Shown piece after piece: positions 14,401-26,400 of a DNA stretch of 64,000 bases. Numbering within the stretch: position 1 is the stretch's first letter; each line of letters begins with the position of its first letter. Source of the stretch: Ophioderma brevispina (Eukaryota; Echinodermata; Ophiuroidea; Amphilepidida; Ophiodermatidae); the NCBI GenBank assembly GCA_023653785.1, contig JAMKCH010007261.1:1-64000 (forward strand), read 5' to 3'. Both the position numbers and the translations under genes were made by a program. Under the pieces are notes generated by a model. It saw nothing but the letters and a program-made list of their open reading frames with translations. It did no database searches and was not told the DNA's origin.

Positions 14401-17400
14401 GACCATAATCTATGGAGACTTTCATGTTCAAGTAGAGATAGCAGCACTAACCTACTCTGACATGATTTGACACTAGCTTCACTTTGAATGAAGTCGGAAC
14501 AGCAATGTGTAATAAAGATACTTGACAAAGAAGTGTGCCAAAGACCTTGACAGAAGTCCAAGAGTGAATAGTTTATTGTACTTGCCTTTGCATCAGGCAG
14601 AATAAGCCCACAGGGTACAGCTCCAACAGTCTCTGACTCTGTGTTGCAATCCGCATTTAAAGGCAATGATCTGACCTGTGACCCCAATGTAGCAGTGCCA
14701 TGTTCGGGTTGTAATATCTCTATGGTCAGGATACTGTCCAGTTCTCCATCATATGCACCAAGGTCAATACTGAAGGTGTTTGGTGTTGGTAAATCAGCCG
14801 AGTTTTCATCCACCAAGATCTGGGCAAATAGAAATGAAGAGAGGAGAAATCATAAATTTGAAAAACCAACCAAAAAACAGCACAATAGTATAGATGCACT
14901 TGGATAATGTGATCAGAAAAACGTCATCAGGCAAGATATAAATGGCATAGGTGGATACATTGGTGAAGTCCAGTGAATCCATACCCAACTTTTTTCACTA
15001 CAAATTTCTTTAAAGGTGCATTTCATGATTCTAGCACTTCCTGTTTTGTTTTTGTTTTACTAGATATCCTTGAGAAAAGGTTATTCCCAAAATTTCAGTT
15101 GATTCTGATCTTGCGTTTTGGTGTTAGGAGCAAATGTTTGTATTAGAGTGTTCCACACACCACTGTAGTGTAATTTCTGTTCGTTTATGGACAGTGCAAA
15201 TTCTTGCAGACACGGTAAAATTTGCACGTCAGATTGGCACACATACTATACTTTGCCGGGGGACGAGGCTGTGGATCATGAAATGCCCCTTTAATGTGTA
15301 AAATTTTGAACCCTACTAGAGTCTTTACCCCTGGACATCCACAGTGGCATGTTCAAAAGGGAGAGGCATGGCCTTTTAGTATGATACCCGGCTGTCTGTT
15401 AGGGGAAAAGCACACCTAGTCAAGGGATTGCAGTGACATGTTCAAATGGAAGAGGCCTTTTTTGTGTTGCCTTTCTTAACAGGCAAGACACATATGGATC
15501 ACTTTGTCCACTGTTGTCTGTTTATGATGTTGTTGTTGTCTGTTGATGTTGTGAAAAAGATTTAACATTTGCCTGTAATATCTGCATACTTTGATGGATT
15601 TCAACCAAACTTGAGTCATAGAAGTAACATGGGATCCCTCATTTGTTGACGAGGACAAAGGTCACATACCAAGGTCAATGGTCATGTGAGGTCAAGTTGC
15701 AGAAAAATGTAAAATTGACCTCAATTCAATATTACATGGAAACCCTCTTTTGTTTATAAGGTCAAAGGTCACATATCAAGTCAAAGGTCATATAAGGCCT
15801 ATCATTCACAAATCAGGATGGCATGCAACACCATGGCTGGACAGCGATGAATTTTTAGTATAATACCAGGCGTCTTTAGTCGGGGGGAAAAGCACACCTA
15901 TAGTGCATTTATCATCCACATCAGTGATGTTCAACACGGTCAGGCATTATATTGCACGCGTATTTAAGTATTGGCTTTGAGTGCACAGTGTGTCGCCAGT
16001 GCTTTCATCAATGCTCTCGCTTTAATTTGCGGCCACTGACTCGAGGAAGATAAATTGCACATAGTCGGGGGATGTAGGTTATACTGACGCCCTCAGTAAA
16101 GCGACTGATTATTCATAAACCCCCAAAAATGGTAAACACTTATAGGCAGTCCTTGCTATCGTCCAGGGGAGTTGCAAGCGCCTTGCCACCACCTCTAAAA
16201 TCCTGAGCACACTACTGGACCCCACCTTTTCAAAGTCCCTGTACTGCCACATAACCCTAACACTGCAGGCTTTATATTGTGAGACTTACCCCAGATCACA
16301 ATATACCACACTTTCATCATACTTGCCACTTCCATAGACCACAAACTACCACAAAATTTGATTGTGGTATCTTGTGGTAGCGCCTATAGTTTTATAACTC
16401 ATAACTATACCAAATTGGAAAGTACTCATCATATACCACAATATACCACAGTAATAAACACAACAAGCTGCACCATAGGCCACATTACAGGGCTCCAAGA
16501 GAAATTGCGGGCCCAGGTCAACCTTGGTGTTGGGGGATTGGTGTTATAGGCTTACATGGCGGGGGTCGGGTGGCGGGATGTACGCGAATGTACCACACTT
16601 GATGACAGATCACATACCACAAACTACCACACAAATATTGTAGGTTCTGTAACTATTATTACCCAATATACCACAATATTACTTGTGTGGTATTTTGTGC
16701 TCCTAGAGCCTTGTTAGTTAACAAGCAGGCAGAACAGTGCTTCAATAACACTGCTTGACCCAATGCAATTGTCTCTTTTATTTTTGGAGCAACTTAATCA
16801 AGGCAACACAATTTTGACGACTGATATAAGTTAGGGACATGCAAGAGCTATTACCTTTGCAAAACAAGAAAAAAATTAATGCTGGATCTTTTCCATCACG
16901 CATCCGACGGCGACATGTTTCTCCCCTACGCGTGGGCGGCGCACTCACAATCCGCCATCACTGGGGGGCATCTTTTGCATTTCTAGTTATACACCGCGTT
17001 TAACGTGTGTACGATGTGACACAAAGAAAGCGATCAGTTTTATCATTTCTGACGGCAAAATCAACCCTATTTCCCTGTTATCCATTTGTATAATATCATC
17101 ATGGGCGGCTCAGGAAAAAAATGTAAATTTTCTGGCTGCACAAATAGCGATAAAAAGTACAAAAATGAAACGAACTGCGTGAAATTCCACTGCTAATGAC
17201 ATGTCCCACATGAAGAATGTGAATGTCGGCAGCCGTACCGGATGCATCGGTTCACAAATGGAAAAACCACCGAATCTGCACGCTTCTAATTAAGTAGAAT
17301 GACTTATTTATTTTTATTATTTTCATTTAGTGTGCTTTAAATACGATTGTTGTTTCACAAAATTCCATTTTAAACATGGTTACATTTAGTTCACATGTCA

Positions 17401-20400
17401 CGTACACGAACACATACATGTACAGTAAAACCAAAACAACCCTGAAACAATCATCGGATCCATTTCAGTCTACATACCACATTGTAACTCGCCGGTCATT
17501 TTCACGTGTACTGATAATCCAGGCGTGGTCACATTCCCATGCACAACGAGACTAATTTTGTTCATTCTCCGAAATCGATCACATGGGCCCGAACGTCCTT
17601 TCTAAAACATCAACAACCCGCTTTGGAAGATGTCACGTTTTTCAGTAAATTGATCGGTCGTTGGGAACTATTCAATTTTTCACGTACACGTATATATCTC
17701 AACTCGTGTTGTTTACTTTATTTTTGTCTGGATGTTTGAATTTTATGAAAAATGATTTTTCTCAGGGCTGTTATTCCAATTTTAAAACGTATTCTAAACA
17801 TAAGCGTTAATTTCTCAGTCATGCAAAGTGGGCGAGATAACCTTCAATTTTACAACAACAGTAAGACACTTGCCCTGAAAATTCCAGTTCCCCTAGGCAG
17901 GCCCTGACATCTTTAATAACAAATCCACATGCACAAACACACATTAAAAACAGTGAACATGTTAAAAATTGCAAAAAAACGGTAGGTGTCAATTTTATTA
18001 TTTCGTTCAAAGGAAATGCGGTGTGTGTACTGTGTGTTGGTGGCCGGGATGCCCCCAGTAATGGCGGAGACGTAGAGGGTGTCCTTTCGAGGCTTCCCGG
18101 TTGGATTGTGTATAGGCCTACCAAAGGTCACAAATTTGTATGTTATAGCGCCCTCTATATAGTTGAAGAGCCAGCTCCCAAAAAAGCATCTAGAAAAGGT
18201 TGAGGTCTACATAGTGAGCCACAGAAGGTTTGAGAGATGTTCTGGTCAATTTGAGGGTGCTGATTTCGAATCTGTATATGTACTTCATAAAAGTGGTGGA
18301 AAGTGCTCAAATTTGCTATTAAAGGGACACTACATGATTTGAAGGTAAGGTAATATGTGACCTTTTAATGGATATATTATTAGTTCTAGTGGTTACCTGT
18401 AGTACAATGGAGAAGTTCATTCCATAAGTTGATCATGTCATCATTCTGAGTTGAAGGAAAGTCCTGAAGGGAGTGCATTAAAGGGTATGCAATGGTTTCA
18501 AGGGATAAATTTGAATGGATAGCATAATGCATATTTTATGTACTTGTTCATACATTTGCAATAGATAGTGCAAATATGTGTGCAGCAAAAACAACATAAA
18601 ACAGCACAGTTAGCACCGCCCTATAATCTTAAAGAGACATATATTCTATGGAAGAAAAGGCAAAGACATTTTTAGTAATTTGAGTACACAATAATTCATC
18701 ATGACTAAGCTTTCCTCTCCAGTATGCAGGGAAAATGGTTCTCCTGTCACTTAAGCTGATGAAACTTTTGGATTCAAATGTAGTTGTGAAATGTCTAACA
18801 CTTAGGAATTAAAGGGGCAAATCAAGTTTAAAAATTACTCCTACTTAATAATAAACTACCCATCAACTCTACCAAAGTACTAAACCAAAATATTCAAGCA
18901 AGATCTATCTTATAATGTTGGCAGTCCCAAGCGAACAAGGAATAAGAGTGAAAATCCGGGGATAAGCAACCACGGGCCGATAAGGGGCCACATGGAGGCC
19001 ATTAACTGGATCCAGGGCAAGGAGAGACTCGTCCAACCAAGTTGTGGGGGAGCATCTCGATTTTGCGGCGGCGTGTTCAACGGTGACCTCCGATCAGTGG
19101 GTCTTAGTGGTGGTTCTTCGGGTTATCGCCTCGAGTTACCGGGCCTCCGTTCCAAGGGGTTCATCAGACCCCTCTTCCATCGGACGGTATGCGAAGAAAG
19201 CTTCATCAGGAGATCTCCGCGCTGGTTTGCAGGTGGCTGCGATGCACCTAACCCATTTCCGTACAAGGAGGCTTCTTTACATCGTGTTCTTCCTCATCAC
19301 CAAGGGGGGGGGAAACTGGAGGCCCATCCCTAAAAGGTGCAACGCGAGAATTGGCCGGAATCCATATATCGTGCGATAGTAGTGATTTCATATAGATAAG
19401 ACCCCCAATGGATTTCTTACCCTGTTTTGGCTTCCAACTGACTGAAAGTGAAAACAAAATGACGATTGTAATTTCTTAATTTCAATATAAAACATACAAT
19501 GAATGTTGTATTTGCGCCTATAGTAAATATCAATTTTGTACCAAAGAAATGATTCTAAGCTTAATTAATTACATGGGATATTTTTGATAGGAGCTCTACA
19601 TTAGTGCAAAAATCAGAATTTCCACATGTTAGGGACACCTGATAGTGGGGGGGGAAACAAAATCTATCTATTGCACCTAAAATAAATACGGCCCGGCAGT
19701 TTTGTATGGAGACATGGCCGCTGTGACCAAAGTTCTTCAGAAAGGGTGGGCGTGGCGCTTACACTGATTTCACGACGCCGACCTATAAACTTCTACGTAC
19801 AGGGGTCTTGCAAAAAGGGGAGGGGAGGTTTAGCAGTTCAGCGTCCTCCATTCGGTCTCTAGACGCTACCAGAAATTTCACTTGAGTAGGGGGTTTCCCA
19901 GGTAGTGGCGATTAATCGAGACGGAAAAGGGAAACCATTTTCGTCTTTACTTAGACGAGTGGCTGATGGTAGTCCCTAATACTAGCTTAGGGAATGTGTG
20001 GCGTTGGTCCGAGCACTAAGCTTGCTTAGACTAGGAATTGTGAACAGTATTGGCCTTGACCCACCTTGTCGTCCTCACTATTTGGAAACCAACATAGATG
20101 GAGGGAGAAAGTGGGAAACAGGTGTGCACGGTTAATCTGGGCAGTCTGTCAGTGTTCAGCCCGAACACAGCTCGTGTCTGGTATGCGGGTCAGCCTGATT
20201 GGTGTCATCTCGTATTGCAAACTAAAGATGAAATGCTTCCAGCCAGGATGGCACCATCGTCCACCTCTATATCCCAGTGTGAAAGTAAATATATGGTCCA
20301 GGAGGTATATAGTACGGGGCTCCATAGACGACACGCAAATAAAGCTTGAAACTATGTTGCGTGAAGAGTTCAACTGAATCGTGGCCCTATTGTTCACCAT

Positions 20401-23400
20401 TGTTCACGGACTGTGAGCCCAGGGACATATCTCCTGCCACACCGGGTCTCCGCGATCTATTCTCAGACAGGTCAATGTAGGCGCATTCACTCAGTTTGAG
20501 CCAAGGAGTCCAATTCAGTTCAACGGTGCCCTCAATCACCATGAGACGAATGTGCAAGTCGGTATGGCTCATTCCTCTCTTCTGGGTCTCAGGCCGCTGG
20601 TTCGGCGGCACAGGCAGCCACCAGGTAAACGTCTTCGATCATTGGGCTTTCTGTCAGCCTTAGGTCGGTGGACCCCTCCTCCTTGACAAGATGTTGGCTG
20701 AACGTACATCATCATGGCGGAGAGGGGGGTCAGGAGACCAGGCTTTGCAAAGACGTCTAAGAGAAATTCAGGTGAAGGCCTCCCATGTCCCCAGGGATAT
20801 AGGTTGAGAGATAGCTCGTGGAGTGGCAGCTCCTTCATCGGTGTGCCGCTATATTTTAGACGGTTGATGGTCGATCCGTGGACCTTTCAACATCAGCTGG
20901 AGATCATCAACGCCCAGCTTACCACTCTCGGAGCCAGGATCACAAGGTAATATGGGCGAGATACACTAGATGGCGGAGTGGTCGGCCCTAGTGTTCTAGT
21001 ATTCCCCTAGCGGCTATGATCCCGCGATTCCTTAAAAAGGTGGCTCAGTCCAATAACTGTTGGTCCTATTGGTGGCACCTCTCTTGGCCATCTTACTGGG
21101 GTCCCCAGGGTGTAGATCGAGAGTAGAGGAACCGATCCGGTTTTCAATGATGGGGACATGATAAGGGGTCCGGCCGCGATCAAATTGTCCAAGAGTGCCA
21201 ATCCCCGCTTTGCCACCTGTTTTGGTGCATTTCTGCAGACTATGACAGGAAGCACGCTCTCTGTAAGGAAGTGTGGGAGAATTTTACGATTGTTGACTTT
21301 AACTCCTCCATTACCGTGTACGTACCTTATGCAAACAGGCCCACTCCCGAGAGCAACTACCAGCTGTGAGTGTACTCTGAACATACACTTTCAAGTAAAA
21401 TTGCAAAATTCCTTCACAGCAGAAATCGTCATAAGGGGGGTAGTTGTGTCCCTATCTGGCGGCCCCCTTACCGCCACCACAAAATCTACGAGCTCCTAGG
21501 GTAGTTTACGGGGACAGGCATGATTGTTCCGCTAGCCGTTCATGACCAGCTGGTGAAGGGTAGTTATTGGTGCGTATCTGTTATGGAACCTGTTCGGAAT
21601 GGGACTTTGGTCTCGTGCTCATTCCTTGCATTCAAAGAGTTTGAACCCATACAGGAGCTTGGGCGGGGATGGGCCGTTTCTTCTTTCCCACAGACAAGGG
21701 TCTGGCCAAAAAATAGATTCTTTGGAGCCGGTTTCTGCCAGACTCACCAAGGTTGCTGCCAATCAGAGGTTGCCATTGTGCTCGGTTAGGAGCCCTTAAG
21801 CGGTATCTGGACCGTACAAAGACACTTTCATATGCCAAAACAATTTGGTTATACCTATACATTGACACCCCATGGATTACCTCAGTCATCTGAGAAGCAC
21901 GCATAAGAAACAAAATATTTGCCTGGCAGGCTCCTTAGGTCAGGACGCATGATGTTCAAGCTCCTCCTCATCCTGGGCGTTCTATAAATGTCCTCCATTC
22001 ATACCATTTGGTACAAACGTCGGAGGGAGTTTGGCTTCCACCTTGCAACAGACTTAAAGGATATGTTGGTTAAAACGGACGGAAAAGGCCCCTGTCAAAT
22101 TCTACCGCTCTACTAGCAGGTCGATCAGACAGTGTTGAGGTGTTTTGCGTTGCTATATATGCTACCCCCTGCCCGGATTGTCCAGTGGTATTGAGGGTAA
22201 GGAGGGCGTTGAAGGTACCTATCGCTAGTGCATTGTACTTTCAGAAGTGAGTGGCGATACTTAACCTACGACACCCAACCACCCACGATTTGTTTTCTTT
22301 ACCCTCAAGAAGGTGCTGGAAAGTGTACTTATGGATTTGGAGAAACGTTTATTGATGGTGAAATGGGAAAGGATAAATCACTACGATGGTGCCCTAGTCC
22401 AATGATGATCTTGCTTTGAAGTTACGTTTGATGGCCCAAAGTCTATATACTCATTCTTGCACAAAAGAAAATTCTAGGTTTGAAAGTAGGGAATGCATAT
22501 TTAATGCTATTTGTACTTTGACCCGCTAATGCCTAGTTGGAGTCTTAACATATCGCTAGAGACAATAAGAATTCAGACTTGATCATAACACATATGTGCT
22601 CTTTCATTTTTTCCAGTTGAACGGGTTCAAGTCTTTGAACTTGAAAGATTTAAATGTGATATTTAAAAATCAAGGAGTGCCCCTTTAAGAAAAATTAAAG
22701 GAGTACCTCCTTAATGTCTTTTGGCGATTGTATTGGACCACTGTGACAACTTGATAATGAAAAAAGAATGAATTCTACCTTTTATATTTTGGTTAAGATT
22801 TGCCACAAAGAAAATTTAAGATTTTAAAGGAAGCGAATGGCCCCTAATGCTAGTTTGGTATTTTTTTTTTCCCTGTCTGGATTTTTAAAACATTATAGCA
22901 ATAGATAAGCAATTATAGTTGACAAATATCACAACATGATGCTGTTTTAATTGAAACTGCAAAAACTCCAAATTATATTTCAACTCAAGGAGTGGCCTCT
23001 AATGGAAAATTTAGGAACTTTTTCACCACTTTACGAGATACACATAGAGATTTGGAATCAGGCACCCCAAAAAAATTGACCAAGAACCGTTCTTAAACCT
23101 TCTGCTCTGGAATAAAAGAGTGTACGCACTTCTACTCCACCTCAAAATTTGCGCCCCTGGCTCTCAAACTAATTATGCTTTTTTCCTATTCCCATAGAAA
23201 GAAGTGTAAAACTAAGTTTTAATGCAAAAATCCTAATTGCCCGACCAATGAAATTCATCAATTTACACAGATCGCCAGTTAGTGCATAATATCATCCCAT
23301 ATAGTTGTCAAAAGTGTGTCGCCATTGATATTTTTTGTTTTATCTCGTTTTGTTATCATAAATAGACTGGCAAACAAGCTGTGCATGTGCTTCAGTCTAT

Positions 23401-26400
23401 AGTGTTAGGTTTTTAAGATTGTGGTTGTCATAGTAGCTACAAACATTTACAAATCCACGTTTGATACACACCCCCGTGGATGAAAATATTAAACGCACTG
23501 CCACCGCCTACTAATTAACCCCCAGAATAGCCCCACACCCTACCCCCACACATTTACGCTAAGTGTAAATGTTGGATGGTGGTTGGTTGATGATACTCAA
23601 TGCACGTGATTACATTTTTGGAGTTAACCCAGTGACTACTAATAATTTTTGGTTTGATACAACACTGTTTGTTACATAGATGTAAGGTTAGCGCAAGTAC
23701 TTACCGTGCCTGTACCAAGTTGTGCATACGAGCAGCAAAATGGCTATAGGATTTCATTACTAATGGACACAGACATTCAGTGGAACTGTATTTTGCTTGA
23801 AAAAGGGGGCTTGTTCAAACAGGAGAGTGTGTCTTCCATAAATATAGTAAAGGAAAGAATAAAACACATTACAAGGGTATCTTAAGGTGATGTTTTCACC
23901 CAAAATGAGGAAATGCAGTGGGTGTAACTTGTATGAGGTCAAAAGACCCTGGCTGGTCTTGCTTGGGCGATACTGTAGTTGGGGTCCACGATCATATATA
24001 GGGTATACTATTTTATAGTTGAGCATCAAGTTTAACCTTAGCAGCAAGGTTAAATAGCTCCCTAAGTGTTTTTGGAATCCAAATCATCCCACACCTATTA
24101 TGCAGTTTAATTTACGAAAAAAACGTAATTTTAACTGCTTTTTGGTGCACTTTCAACGGAAATCGGCATTGAAGCTGCAGCACGCTGTCGGGAGTGGCTA
24201 TTACCGCGGCTGACACTCCCTCACTTTTGATGCATTCGGGGGGTACGGATGGGCCAAATGCTGAGGCTAAAATCAGCGGAATGAAGGCGTATCCCGTTTT
24301 TTACTGCGACATTGATACGCTAGTATACGAAATTTTACGCGGTTGGATTAAGCTACACCAAAATTTAGTCCGTAATTGCCCCTACTCCCTCGTAAAGATT
24401 TTCGGACTTTTGACCCCCCCCAATAGAATAGACCATTTGTACCATGTGATCAAATTTTTCACGATACCCCCCCCCACCCCAACCCCCACCGAAATGGTGG
24501 TTGCTATGAAAACTTGTTGTTATTACCCAATAATTTCCCTCATAAAATCGAAGCCCTGCCCTCCTTCAACAATTTAACCTGTTTTCTAGTAACAGATTTA
24601 TAGCTACGTCGATACATTAGTACGATAAAAACTGACGCATTTTTAGTGGTTTTCCGAGCCAAAAACCTTGACGAAATTCGATGTTTAGCACTGTTCAAAA
24701 ATTGTATTATACCTTGGATTACCCCGTAATTTCCCTATAAATCGAAGCCGTGCCCTCCTTCAAACGATTTAACCTTGTTGGCAAACCTTAACGGGAGCTA
24801 TTAACCTTGTCGGCTAGCTTAAATCGATGGAAAAAGTAATTTTTATTACATATATATGATAGTGGACCCCAACGACAGGAACGCCCTTGCTTGCCCCTGC
24901 CCAATCTGAAAGGAATGGTTGCCTGGGCCAATATGAGACCAAACATGAGTGATACACTATATACGAGATCAAAGAGAACAAGAGATCTCACAAGTAGATG
25001 AAGTAGTCCCAGTTTTTCTTGTTCTTAGAAATTGCCAACATCAAGTTACTTGTAAAATGTAATATTAAAGATCCAGCTAAAAACCACAAACTGTTATGGA
25101 ACAGTTTTAAGTGACAACTCTGATTGTAAGAAACCCTTAGTATGCCATTTCAAAAACACTAATATATTCATACCATGTTCCTGATTGGCTAAAAAATTGC
25201 CTAAGTTGCATCATGACCAATCAGCAGGTAGTATGGGGATAAGAATCTTCGACATAATTACACGGCAAATTTCTTCATGGTAGTTACCGCGCAGCTACTA
25301 CCGAGTAGACATGGATTACTTACCCAGTAGACGTACGTTCGCCGGCCAGGATTCCGTGTATTTTTGCTGCATAGACGGATAGTGTACACACAGTGGCTGT
25401 CTCCCTCGTCGCGGAGTAGCTATGTGGTTACACCGGCTCTCAGTGCGCCCGGTATTTCTCATGGCCAAGTTTGTTTTTTTAGATATTTTTGGCACAAATT
25501 TGCATTTTTTTTTTAAAGTGTGTGAATATGGGTTTTTCTATGATGCCCGATTTGAATTTCGTAATGATTTTCCTAAAAAAAACAATCAAAAATGCTAAAC
25601 AGAGATTATGTGTATAGCGCCCTCATTTCGCCCACTATCAAAATGGCGTCCTAGTTACCGCCAGGTAGCTACATGGTAGCTGCATGTCTACTCCGGTACT
25701 GTCTACAACATATCCACCTTCTCTCCACCTAGTGGGCAGCTACAGGGTAGCCATCGGGGTAGGTACTGTAGAGTAGACACACCACTGTATAGCTAATAAC
25801 TGATGTGTACTTTAGAAGCCCTATCTTGCAGCTGCTGCATCGCAACTTGCTCGGTGTGTACTGTGCAGTAGCTGCCGCGGTAGACACGGTGTAACTGCTA
25901 TATAGACTACCACGCGATTAAGAAAACGGATATACAATACACCCTTCACACCTACTCTATATCATGTGCTTTCTTCCGTTAATAGAATGAAGCACACAAC
26001 GACTTATATAACTAGACAAGCGCATTCTCCACAAACGGCGTAACCAAAATCGAGGTGCCCAAAAGTATTATAATGAGCATACGCACTTCATTATCATAGT
26101 TTTGGGCACCACCATATTTGGTTTACGTATCGTCGTATTTGGAAAGTCCTTATGCATATTTATGAGACACGCGAGTATTTTACGTTCGCCACACTTAGCG
26201 AGTGAAAACAACAATAACAACTGATGTCACATGCTATCACTCGGACTCAAATATCTCTTTTCCTAAGCAAAATTAACAGGGGTCATCTGGAGACTTTTTG
26301 TGCATTAGGATTGCAGGAATCTTTTTAGATGCATGGTTTCTTTTATCGATTGGTTTTCGCATAATTATTGCAGAAAAATCGGCCGATCGGACAATGGACC

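Larger units (their letters stand above)
18950..22430 (+). mobile_element. Degraded DIRS-type (tyrosine recombinase) retroelement, plus strand
   Basis: It is GC-richer than its surroundings. RT pieces: FLITKGGGNWRPIP (to 19331), AAVTKVLQKG (from about 19709), and YLDEWLMVVP at 19948-19977, the DIRS form of the RT active-site motif. Recombinase pieces lie at 21600-21900. Many frameshifts and stops. The ends were not found. The order RT then YR fits DIRS. A MITE interrupts the RT. Confidence 0.65.

Noticed and set aside
14806..14988. Extra cadherin-like exon (STYAIYILPDD)
   Set aside because: The only GT sites are poor and the entry phase does not match exon 27385. It may be chance similarity.
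18021..18203. Open frame with GGRDAPSNGGDVEG on the plus strand
   Set aside because: It spans a MITE fragment border and shows no recognisable domain.
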